This document shows positions 1-10,665 of a DNA stretch of 64,000 nucleotides, piece after piece (the stretch's first letter is position 1; the number at the start of each line of letters is the position of its first letter). The stretch is taken from NCBI GenBank assembly GCA_025200525.1, contig CM045758.1, positions 57,569,649 through 57,633,648 on the forward strand, given 5' to 3'. Under the pieces are notes generated by a model, which saw only the letters and a list, made by a program, of their open reading frames with translations, was not told where the DNA came from and did no database searches. The DNA is from Camellia lanceoleosa (taxonomy: Eukaryota > Streptophyta > Magnoliopsida > Ericales > Theaceae). A program made the position numbers and the translations under genes.

Positions 1-600
1 GGGCTAATTTTATACTCTTATCAATGTGAATGTTAACATGTCAATGTGAATATTCACATTATCAACAGGTCGGGCGACGCCTAAGGCGACCTACGAGTCA
101 TGGTGGGTTTGGTGACCACAGCATGAGCTAATTTTACACTCCTATCAATGTGAATGTTAACATGTCAATGTGAATATTCACATTGTCAACGGGCCGCCGC
201 CCACCGACGGGTCAGGCCGCCAGTCACGGGCCAATTTTACAGTCTTGTCAATGTTAATGTTAATGTTAATGTTAATGTTAATGTTAATATGTCAATGTGA
301 ATATTCACATTGTGAACGGGCCGACCCGGGCCCGTCGAGGCCGGTTTCGACGTCATGCCTGAACCAATTTTACACTCCCTATCAATGTGAATGTTAACTT
401 TGTCAATGTGAATATTCACATTATCAACGGGCCGGGTCGGGCCTATTTTTTTGGCCTGTGGGCCGATCCGGCCCGACTCGGCTCGAATTTTTTCGGGCAC
501 CCACGAGGATCGACATGGGCCGGGCCCCTACACATTGACGATATAAACATTCACATTGACGATGTGAACATTCACATTAGGGGTATTTTGGTAATTATGT
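1..600. repeat. Palindromic minisatellite-like array (about 4 irregular units, continues off the left edge)
   Basis: Four related units begin near 3, 126, 228 and 363. Each starts with an (A/G)CYAATTTTA-type word, continues with TCAATGTGAATGTTAA, then a palindromic core close to AATGTGAATATTCACATT, and ends in a GC-rich segment (AACGGGCC-like). Unit spacing is irregular (about 100-135 bp) because the GC-rich part varies. In the third unit TTAATG is expanded into a short microsatellite (about 248-290). The last part (520-575) repeats CATTGACGATRTRAACATT. No coding potential is credible; the ORFs here are repeat translations. The left boundary lies outside the window. Confidence 0.75.
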
Positions 601-1910
601 CACTCATAGGACTTATTGAAATATAAGAAAATAATGTGAATTAAATGGAACATAAGTAGATGAAAAGGGTATTTTGGTCTTTTATCTCAAATTGGACCTA
701 ATGGAATAGTAAAAAAGAATATGGGTTGGATAGAATAAAACTCTTAGAAAATGGATTTATCAAAAAAGCTCCCTTTATAAATTTAGTGAATCCGATTTCT
801 ATATATATATACATATATATATAACTACAGTGAAACTCTAAAATGGAAAGAAGGAGAATGTGTCGGGGACCATGAAGCACACATTCTGTCTCATCTCTCT
901 TGGATAAGAAGACAGTTGTCAGATTTCTTTGAGATTGTTTCCTTATTAGAAATACTTCCATAAAGTTAAACTTGGGACAAATTCAATTTTCACATGTATA
1001 TATATATACATTTATTAATTTGATTATTAATAAGTTTTCTCAATTCAGATGCTGAAAGTTATAATTAATAATTTGAGAAAAGACAATTTTAAAAAGACAA
1101 TTTTTAACTAACAAAAAATTTATTTAGAGTGAAATTGTCTTAAAAAATCAAAAACTTAATTAATAATTTTTAATGATATCAGAAATATATTTTAATTAAC
1201 AATTTAGGTAATCTGATTGTTATATAGGATAGTAGTTAGAAATTTTATATTTTCTGTTAATTTTATTAAATAAAAAAATTCTAATAAGAGAGTATCTATA
1301 ATTATTAGAATCATAGAAAATAATTCATATTTTAAGCAAATATGAGGAGATGTATTTGTAATTTCCTAAAAAAATAAAAATAAAACCATATTATGACTCG
1401 TCTTAGGGTTCATTTGGAAAGAAATTTTTTAGCCCGACTTTTTTATTTTTAAGCTAATTTAACCTAATTAAATTAGTTCTGTTTGGAAATTTTTTTTTGA
1501 CCTTTTTATTTTTTTTATGAGTAAAAAAAAAAATTATAATTAAATGTGATATTTTATTTTATTAATTTATTTAATCTAATTTATCTTTTGTATTTTTTTA
1601 ATCCCAACTCACTTTCAACTCATTTGCCAAACGGCAGCTAAATAACTAAGAGATGGCAAAGGATAGTCAAAAGGAGCCATTGTTGTAAAAGATTCTGCAT
1701 ATATATTCATAAATGGAAATTTCCAAAAATATAAAATAGGATGACAATGACCTATATTCGGTTATGTTAGATAATGCGATTGTGGAAGATTTTGCTTCAT
1801 CTAAGTTATCTTAATTTTCTTCGATCCAAAAAAATAATAACAATTATCTCATAAATTTGGGGACTTTTCAAATTTCGTGTCACAAACCTTTTTTGGTATG
1901 TCAAAAAAGT
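601..1910. other. AT-rich intergenic DNA upstream of the lipase gene
   Basis: No gene is recognisable. The stretch is AT-rich, with short TA runs near 805 and 1000. A MITE-like pair of ends (GGGTTCATTTGG near 1407, CCAAACGGCAGC near 1628) lies at about 1405-1640, but I could not settle a target duplication. Confidence 0.4.
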
Positions 1911-1918
1911 TATAAATA
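1911..1918 (+). promoter_or_regulatory. Probable TATA box of the patatin-like gene
   Basis: TATAAATA lies 160 bp upstream of the ATG at 2078, a normal plant spacing that leaves roughly 130 bp of 5' UTR. Seen in sequence; the promoter role is inferred. Confidence 0.5.
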
Positions 1919-2077
1919 AGAGGGTTAGAGAATTTTTATGAATATAGTTAAACAAGTGAAAGTGAAAACTCAAAGCATAGTCTAAAAGTGTTTGAAACAA
2001 GTGATAGTTATAGACTAGTATTAGTGATAGTGATTGTGATTGTCATATCATAGTCTTATTGATTTTTTGATTTTGTA

Positions 2078-5000
2078 ATGGAGAGAACAAGTTCGCATCT
2101 TTTTCAAATTCAATCCGAAAAATATGGAGAGTTAAGGACTGTGTTATCTATTGATGGTGGTGGAATCAGAGGCATTATTCCCAGCATTATTCTCGATTTT
2201 CTTGAAGCCCAACTTCAGGTATGTGTTCCCTCTTTGCATTTTTTCAAGAAATTATATAAATTTGATTAATTAACACTCCTCGACAAAAGAAATTATTTCC
2301 ACAATTTAATTTAAATTTTTTATTTTTATTTTTATTTTTAAGCTTAGCTTCACAAATTATGTAGTGAACTGTATTTTAAAAAAATAAAATAAAAACCATT
2401 GTCAATGAGATTTGTCGTTGGTGATATTGCAAGTAATTAGTAACGGTCGAAGGTTTTTGGAGCTTGAGGCCAAACAATTGAAGACATTTATTATATTTAT
2501 ATATGCTCTTCAATCTAGATTCTTGACTATTTTATGATTCAATTATTCTATTTATTTTCCTAAGAATTTTTAAAATGAAGTTGCTGTCATGCTATTTCAA
2601 TGCATTGATTTATGGTGGCTTTGGCAATTTTTTTTTTTATAAACTTTTTCAGAATTGAAGAAGTTGATTTGTTTGATAATTGTTAAAATTATTATTATTA
2701 TTATTTTGTTTTTTTAATGAAGAAAGTTTTGCGAGTCTTCCTTTTTTGGATAATAATACGCTTTTAATGTTGTGGTGTTGTTAACATAATCAGATAGACA
2801 CCAAGGACGTTCTCAAAATATTAAGGGTCCGTTTGTTTTGGGTTATAGGGGATGAGATTGGATTAAGATGTATGTGGGATTCATTAATATTGTATTTGTT
2901 TGCAAAATGAGAAAAGAGATTCATAATACCTTGGGACTATAATAGACCTTCATAGATGAGATTAGTAGTCCCTTATGGTAGATTGTATTAGAAAAACAAT
3001 CCCTTGTGATTAGAAGGGGTTACTGTTTTGCCCTCTATTATTCTACCTAATTTACTTATTCTACTTGATTAGTATAGTCTTTTTTCTATCATTTTAAAAA
3101 AAAAATTTATTCCACCATTTTTTACTCAACCATTCTTTATATCAAAATAATTTAATATAAAAATATAATAGTATAATAATATTTATACCAAAAGAAATTA
3201 TATTAAAAAAATAAAATAGTACAAAAAAATATATATTTATGAAATATAATTTTTAATATTAAAATATAATTTTAATAGTTATAAAATATATTTTTACTAT
3301 TAAAATATGTAATGCATATATTAGTTGGTATAAGCCAAAATTTGATAGTAATGCAGTAAGGCTACTTGTGAAATTTTACATAACTAATTCCATTCCTATC
3401 TCTCAAAACAAACATAAACTATTGCTAGTCTATTGGTGATCAATCAAATATAATTTTTCTTAATTCTCTCATTAATAGTTTTCTCACTAACAATCTCACC
3501 TAATCTATCTCTGAAAATAAACGGACAATAAACGGACCCTAAGGGCAAAATCATGCTCACAATAATCTGTAGAAGTTCTCAAAAAAATGTATAGAGAAGT
3601 TATTTATTTAGCCAAACCAAATAGACTTTTACTTTTGACATTTATAGATAAAAATAGTTTATTTAAAGATTGCCAAACGGAGTTGAATAAAGTTACATAA
3701 AATTGAAACAGAGAAGTGAAATTTGGTGTTCTTGTAGCATACACCAAGTGCAGTTTAAAAATCCCAGTCAAGTTCATTGGTTGAATGTTGAACATCATTT
3801 ACAAGAAAAAATAATCACTCTCTTTAGTTGTGTTTTTATTTTTTATTTTTTGTTTTGTGTTTTTCTAAAAAGAAAAAATTTATTTTTCTTAATTTTCTTC
3901 CAGCGAGTTGTTTTGAGATCCCCCCCCTAAAAGACAGTTTTTTGAAAACAATTGCCAAACACATTTTTCTAAGTTGGATGTCTAGTTCTAGGGTGAGCAT
4001 GGTTCGGATTGGTCTGGATTGGGATAAAATCAAGACCAATCCGTTATCTACGGTTCTTGAAAAATAGAAACTAATTCAATCCGTTTAAATCGTGGAACCA
4101 ATCCGAACCAATTAATTAAACACGGATTGGATCGATTTAGGACTATGGATTTACATAATTAAATAACAAAAAAAATATAGAACATTTTAATTTTATAAAA
4201 ATATAAACATAGCATCATATTAGTTTCACAATAGCATGTCTTTCCATAATAGCGACATACTGTTACAGAATTTAAACAACTATAAGAAAACTGATTCCAC
4301 CATAAGTATTTTGACCAATACAAATTAAAACTAAAAACCAACAAACAAAAGTAATAAAAGAAGATACTATGTGGGTATAGATTTGGGTTTAAGTTTTATA
4401 TAGAATAAGAGAAGATACTATGCGGAAGGGTGTATGATATAAATATAAGCTATTTGTATACGGTTTGGATCGGTTTTAATCCGGAAACGTGGGGTTCAAT
4501 CTGAAACCGATCCGTGGACTATAGATTTTTAATTTTTTAATCCGGAACCGAACCATAGATTCAAAAAATCAATTCAAACCTATCGGATTGGATTGGACTG
4601 GATCGGATTACAGATTTCACAGATTCCTTACTCAGCCCTATCCAGTTCAGTATTATTGCAAACATCAAGCATTTCCTCCAGTAGCCCATAGTCCATGAGC
4701 TGAATGGCATCACTAAAACTAGATTCCCACATACTCATAATTTAGACTGTTAAATTCACACGTTATGATATGGAAACAGAGTTAGGCCCTATATAGTTAG
4801 ATGTGTGACACCTATCATGTTACGTCGTTGTGTGTCAAATTATGAGAATTTTTTTAGAGGTCCCAAATTTTCTTGGAGTACTTGTTCACTAACAAACATC
4901 ACAAAATTGACATCACTTTACACAAAAAAATTAGGTCCCATTTTATCCTGTATCCGCTGTTAACTCCTGCATTTTAACATCTGCATTGTGATCAAATTAT

Positions 5001-7168
5001 ATAATAATGGTAAGGTAATATTTACAATCTATATAACAATGCGAATTTTATTTCTTTTTTGAGTTTTGAGCTAAGCTCGAGGTAGAATAATATTTAACAA
5101 GTTGAGCTTAAACTTTTGTGATTGTACGTTCAATCTGAGCTTGGATCTAGATTCAAACAGGATTAATAAACGAGTTAGGCTGAAACACTCAATTCTCAAT
5201 TTTCTTTTCAGTAGTGCATTGTAACCATCATTATGCAAACATACTATTCCTTTTTCTTTTTTTATTTATTTATTTTTAGTTTCTAGTTATTTTTTTATTT
5301 AATGTTAACTAGTCCTAATCATGCCCTTGTGTAGAAATTAGATGGTGAAGATGCAAGAATTGCAGACTACTTCGATGTGATTGCAGGGACAAGCACAGGT
5401 GGTCTAGTCACAGCCATGTTGACTGCCCCAAACGAAAAGAATCGGCCATTGTTTGCTGCAAAAGACATCAAGGCCTTCTATCTTGATCATTGTCCTAAAA
5501 TCTTCCCTCAGAAGAGGTGAAATTCCTTACATTTGTGTCCTTTTCTCGTGAATTCCTTTATGTAGTTGGGCTTTCTCTATAGTATTTGTTTGCTAACATA
5601 CCACCATTTTTCAAGCAACAGACGTTCATTTGCTAATGCTACAAAGGTAATAAGAGCTTTGTCAGGACCAATGTATGATGGCAAGTATCTCCGTTGTCTC
5701 CTTAAAGAGAAGCTTGGAAACACGAGGTTGAACCAGACATTGACCAATGTTGTGGTTCCAACTTTTGACATCAAGCGACTACAGCCAACCATCTTCTCTA
5801 CCTATGAGGTTTTAATATATATATATACATATCTTTGATACATAGTTTTATTCTTACTTATGTCAATTTTTTAGTCTTCTTATATCGATATTATGCTTGT
5901 ATCTTTTAGGTGAAAAAAAATCCAAGCCTAAATGCCTTACTCTCAGATATATGCATTGCAACTTCAGCTGCACCAACTTATCTTCCTCCACATGGTTTTG
6001 AAACAAAAGACTCTTCAGGGAAAGCAAGACAATTCAATCTTGTTGATGGCGGAGTTGTAGCGAACAATCCGGTATATACATAATTTGTTGATAAATAATT
6101 AATGTAGATTTCTTGGTTAAAATACTCTCCCCAAATTTCAATTCATTTGTTATAGACTCTAGTTGCGATTGGTGAAGTGGCAAAGGAGATTAACCGAGAG
6201 CGCAGTGACTTTTTCCCGATAAAGTCAAAAAATCATGGCAAATTCCTAGTTTTATCACTAGGAACCGGTTCAGCTAAAAAAGATGAGAAATACAACGCCA
6301 AAGAAGCAGCTAAATGGGGTGTTTTGGGGTGGCTGACTAATGGTGCTTCCACTCCACTAGTCGATGTATTCACTGAAGCCAGTGGCGATATCATGGATCT
6401 ACACATTTCTACCGTCTTTCAAGCTCTTCACTTTGAAAATAATTACCTCAGAATTCAGGTATATATGCAACCATGCTCAACATGTCATACAATTTGAGAA
6501 TCAATGTAAAAATGAAAGACAATTCAAGAAAAGACTATATACTGCATATGATTCTTTCTATTTCTTTAGTTTTCCTTGCAAATTAGACCTTGTTTGCAAA
6601 ATGTATTTTCCAAAATGTTTTGAGAATTGTGAAAATGTTTTTACTTTTTGAGGTTTCTCTAGACTAAAAAGTGCTAAAAAAAATTGAATGAAAAAAAAAA
6701 TGCATCAAAGTACATTTACAAACAAAAAATAACCCAAAAAATCAAGATAGTGAAAAGACATTTGACAAATGGGCACATAATTTAGATGTAAACTGCTATT
6801 AATTGGGTAAAAAAAATGTAGGATGACACATTAAGTGGGCAAGTATCTTCCGTTGATATTGCAACCAAGGAGAACTTGGAGGATCTTGTGAAAGTTGGTG
6901 AGAGATTGTTGAAAAAGCCAGTTTCGAGTGTGAATTTAGAGACCGGTTTATATGAACCTTCTAATCAGGGCACTAATGAGGAGGCTCTCATAAGGTACTA
7001 AATTTTAGTCTTGCAAGTATCTGAGAATCTCTATTCAACTTATAAAATAAAAAAAAAAGCACAATTATTCTAATTATTGTTATATTTGTTGGTTAATCTC
7101 TATATAGGTTGGCAAAAATACTGTGTAGGGAGAAGCAACTTCGCGGCTTAAGATCGCCACAAGGATGA
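2078..7168 (+). CDS. Patatin-like phospholipase (lipid acyl hydrolase), 7 exons, 402 aa
   Basis: Exons are 2078-2218, 5335-5516, 5622-5808, 5910-6071, 6156-6458, 6822-6994 and 7108-7168. All introns are GT-AG and phases join without a break to 1209 nt including TGA. The protein has the three patatin hallmarks: the oxyanion motif DGGGIRG at residues 26-32, the nucleophile elbow GTSTG at 65-69 (Ser67), and the catalytic Asp in DGG at 216-218, giving a Ser-Asp dyad. The length (about 400 aa) and full-length patatin fold match plant patatin-like proteins of the PLP1/PLP2 group, which hydrolyse galactolipids and phospholipids in the cytosol or at membranes, often in stress and defence. No signal peptide is seen, unlike storage patatins. 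The start is the first ATG after the TATA box. Intron 1 is 3.1 kb and holds two MITEs. The gene appears intact. Which paralogue it is cannot be decided here. Confidence 0.95.
2825..3539. mobile_element. Tourist-like (PIF/Harbinger) MITE in lipase intron 1
   Basis: The ends are GGGTCCGTTT and AAACGGACCC, perfect inverted repeats. They are flanked by TAA at 2822-2824 and 3540-3542, the 3-bp target duplication typical of PIF/Harbinger elements. The 715-bp interior is AT-rich and non-coding. Confidence 0.8.
3989..4640. mobile_element. hAT-type MITE in lipase intron 1
   Basis: The terminal inverted repeats are TAGGGTGAGCA and (reverse complement of the right end) TAGGGCTGAGTA. Flanks TCTAGTTC (3981-3988) and TCCAGTTC (4641-4648) match at 7 of 8 positions, an 8-bp duplication as expected for hAT. 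Subterminal regions are filled with GGATTGG/CCAATCC words in both orientations, the usual layout of transposase-binding subterminal repeats. No coding sequence. Confidence 0.75.
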
Positions 7169-7290
7169 ATTGCAAAGTCCAACTAATAGAGATTTTGTGT
7201 AGTTTATGGGCGGGAGCTCATTATTTGTTTGTAAGTTGGGTCTTTGTTCATAAATGAGTAGTATGAAAAAATCACATCACAGTTACGACA

Positions 7291-7592
7291 GTGAGTGTAA
7301 ATAGTTTACACTAATACAAATAATATACAAAACAGTTATTTTTGTTCTATCTTGTGATGTATGATGTATCCTTTGGATTTGCAATGCTCGGAGCCTTTAG
7401 TTAGTTGATTGTCACGGCCTTGGTTATTTCCAAGCTATAGTGTGAGTGTAAATAGTTTACACTAATACAAATAATATACAAAACAATTATTTTTGTTCTA
7501 TCTTGTGATGTATGATGTATCCTTTGGATTTGCAATGCTCGGAGCCTTTAGTTAGTTGATTGTCACAGCCTTGGTTATTTCCAAGTTATCCG
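7291..7592. repeat. Tandem duplication, 2 copies, period 151 bp
   Basis: The segment starting GTGAGTGTAAATAG at 7291 recurs at 7442 with very few differences. The first copy includes about 30 bp of the LTR terminus (TGTCACGGCC at 7411 against TGTCACAGCC at 7561), so the duplication happened after the LTR inserted. It lies about 120 bp beyond the lipase stop codon, so it may fall in the 3' UTR or downstream region. Confidence 0.85.
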
Positions 7593-8164
7593 TGCGGCGC
7601 TTAGACAATCACAAGTCGTACTTGGCGATACTAAGTCAGCTTAACTCACAAGTTTGCAAAAAAGACAAGTAAGAAGACACAGAGAGTTTGAGAGAATGTG
7701 TTTGTATTCCCTTTGAGAAAACTTGTACAACTCTTGGATAGTGGATGGAGCAAATGAGCCCCTCTCCTATTTATAGGCATTTTAGGCCTTTTCCAGAATA
7801 TTCCAGAACATACAAGAAAAGGACTATGGAGAAAGTTTCTAATGGAAGCTTTCCTTATCCTACAAGAGGGTTCTAGAATCCTCCATAAAAATATCTATAC
7901 AAACATCTAGAAGTAAGAGCAAAGGTCTTTTACCACCTCTATTTCTCTAGGAGATTCTAGAAGTTTCTATTGCTTCCATACCTCCAATCTTCATTTGAAT
8001 GCTCTAAAACCTTAGATCCTTCCAGGTACATTAGAGAATCATGTAACATATTTCCATATTTTCTCAAGTCTTCCAGGAGATTCCAAAATATTTCATTAGC
8101 TTCCCTTCTTTGAGACTTCCTCTTGATAGGCAATTTTGTTTAGGTAATTTGGCGGGACGTGACA
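7561..8164 (-). mobile_element. Probable solo LTR, 604 bp, - orientation
   Basis: On the + strand it begins TGTCACAG and ends CGTGACA, so the termini are TG...CA with short inverted repeats. TGAT flanks both sides (7557-7560, 8165-8168), giving at best a 4-bp duplication. Read on the - strand a TATA box (CCTATAAATAGG, near 7768) is followed by transcribed-leader-like sequence, the order expected of U3-R-U5. No internal retrotransposon sequence adjoins it. The superfamily is undetermined. Confidence 0.55.
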
Positions 8165-8665
8165 TGATGTACTAATCCCAAACATGGCACATCATGCACT
8201 GGCTTTCGTCTCATTCTTAGAGTTGATAATGGCACCCAAGCGCATCCTACTCATCATTAATTCACAAACTTGAGGAATAGAATTTTTGGATTGGCAAATA
8301 ATGCCCATATTAACTAATAATTATTTATTTAATTTTGTTAAATGCCTCTATAAATGGCTCGGTTTCTGCATAAATAGAACAAGTATTGACTACATTCAAC
8401 AGAAAAGGAATGTTTCTTGATTGAAAGGGGAGGTAGATTTGTTAACCAAACAGTTGCTACAATGACAGAAAAATTACACTGCACATGAATAGCTAACTCT
8501 ACCATTCAGTCTCCAAAAGATTATTTTTCTTAACTGTATGTGAATGGCCTCCACATTGGATCTAGGGCCTAATGTTCAGTACTTATCAGGTCCACAATAC
8601 CCAACATTATGGCATCATCTAATCCAGTTACAAAGAGAAAAATCAAGGCAAGATCAGAGTGAGCA

Positions 8666-9080
8666 TGGCTTCCTAAGAACCTTCTGGATCAAATTTTAAG
8701 TAAGTTAGTCGCCCTCTCTGACTACATCCGCTTCACCATAGTTTGCAAGATATGGCGTCGCACTGCCCTCTGCCACCACAACCTTCCCAGGCACTGCTCC
8801 AATCTTCTTCATGAACTTCCACTACTTGTGGTAGTCACCGCTCCACAACAACAAGACCACTGCCACAAGACTCGCAGTTTTTACACTATTACCAACAGAA
8901 AGGTGTCAAACTTGGAAGTTTCTCATGCCCAATATTAGTGGTAACAAGAACAAACCTTGTTCTGGTTCATCCCATGGATGGTTGATGATACTTTGATCAT
9001 AACCGTATTTAATCCCAACAAGATGGCAAGGGCGTCACCCATCTCCCTGCGTTCATGGAGCCCCCAAGCAGCTGAAAATT
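8666..9080 (+). pseudogene. F-box / DUF295-type protein, broken fragment
   Basis: The frame from 8666 to the stop at 8936-8938 reads an F-box-like stretch: WLPKNLLDQILSKL, then LSDYIRFTIVCKIWRR, which closely resembles the LSDYIRF-x-AVCKSWR signature of plant F-box/DUF295 (KIB-like) proteins. A following segment (SFYTITNRKVSNLEV) resembles the start of the DUF295 beta-propeller. After the stop, another stretch near 8966 reads CSGSSHGWL, matching the GSSHGWL motif of the family. There is no start codon or C-terminal half, and at least one stop and frame change separate the parts. Intact members act as substrate receptors of SCF ubiquitin ligases; this copy cannot. Family assignment is from motif recognition only. 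Confidence 0.6.
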
Positions 9081-9494
9081 ACAGAATTATGTTTCTGGGG
9101 CTATACTATCTGCCGCACTTGCTGTGGCTCCTTGTCATTATGAGGTTATGATCATCTACGATATTGTACATGGGGCCTTTCATTAAATCAGATGATAAAG
9201 ATTGGACTTTCATAGATGGTTTAAGTCGATTTTATATACTGCAAAGGCATGTTCTACATTTTAGGTGGATATGGTTGATTAAAATCGTGCGATATTAGCA
9301 GTAGCACACCCTGCCCAGAGTTGAAAATGATTGCATGTGTGTGCATCTTCTCATTCGCTCAACCGGTATTCTGTTAAGAACTACGTTGTGGAAGCATTAT
9401 ATTCAGGTGACATATTGCAGTTTCAAAGGATTTTCAACTGATATTTTTACATTAATGATTATGATGATGATGATAATTCAGAACAGCGAGTGAC

Positions 9495-9946
9495 CAGGGG
9501 CGGAGCTATGCTTTGAACAGTGGTGTCGACACCACTGAACTTCTAATTTTTGATGGAGTATATGTAAAAAATTATGAGTATTTACAAATTGAACCTAGTG
9601 GGCCTAAATAAAATAAATTATTTTTTAAATTTTTACAAATTGACCCCAGTAGGTAAAAACAAAATCAAACTTTATTTAGAAATGAGACAGATAAGTCACG
9701 TAGTAGTGTAGATATTTACTTATTGGTGTTGAAGTAATGGTGTTAATATCTCAATATTTTGTTTTTACTTGTAATTTCACTAATTTGGGTTACTTTTGTC
9801 AATGTGATTTGGGAATATATGAAATTTACAAAGTATTATGTGAATGTTAATGTTGATAGATTGTGTAGAACTAAAAATATGATATATGACTTTGATTGTG
9901 CTTTGTTAAATAACCCTGCTAAAGGAAATTCTTAGCTACGTCACTA
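9495..9946 (-). mobile_element. hAT-type MITE, copy 1 of a family with two members here
   Basis: The element starts CAGGGGCGGAGC and ends GCTACGTCACTA (reverse complement TAGTGACGTAGC). Flanks CGAGTGAC (9487-9494) and CAAGTGAC (9947-9954) match 7 of 8. Its reverse complement aligns over more than 150 bp with the start of the element at 15864, so both belong to one family inserted in opposite orientations. Confidence 0.75.
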
Positions 9947-9954
9947 CAAGTGAC

Positions 9955-10665
9955 GGTAGGATTCAAGGTTTTCAAGCTAGTAGTTGTGAATGAATAGCTT
10001 GGCTGGTAATGCTCCGTTCCTTGGTAACTAACAACTATTCTAAGCTTGTTTGGGCTTGTGCGTTTCCCAAGTGATATCCTAATTCCATATATTTCACAGA
10101 TGATATTGTTAGTCTTCAGCTTCAGATATGGAAACATTCAACGTTTTAACTAAATTAATTTGGTCAAAACATATTAATTGAGTTGTGCTGATCTTCCAAG
10201 AAAGTTTTAACTAAATTAATTTGGTCGAAACAAATTAATTGTTCGCCTTAATTTGTCTTTCAATTTCTTTCTTCTTCCAATGTGATCTTTGATTATTTCA
10301 TGTTTCTTGTTCAAACATGATTTAAATACTTATTCGAATTGTGTTTGATAACTAAAATTCATACAGCTTAAAATTTTAAGCATACTTTAAAATATATAAA
10401 AATTTTAGTTAAGAGATTTTTTGCTTAATGCTCAATTTCCTATATGACAAAATTTGGAGGAAAAGATGACTCAATGTAAGATGTCCATTAAATTGCAGTA
10501 ATTAACAACAGAAAAAACAATTAGTACAAAACCCTATTCCCGAAGCATAGAAATATTGTTTGCACAACTCCAAGTGAACTCTATTTCTCAATCTTTAATC
10601 AAAAAATGAAGATAGCTAACAGACTTTCATACGCTAATGCCTTTGCAGACAAACAAAACCAGAAG
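9955..10665. other. Intergenic DNA between the hAT MITE and the FSD2 stop codon
   Basis: No gene is recognised. A short duplicated word (AAGTTTTAACTAAATTAATTTGG-like at about 10140 and 10200) is present. The last 150 bp probably hold the 3' UTR of the - strand FSD2 gene. Confidence 0.4.

Noticed and set aside
9919..10137. 72-codon - strand ORF
   Set aside because: It overlaps the end of a hAT MITE and matches no family I recognise.
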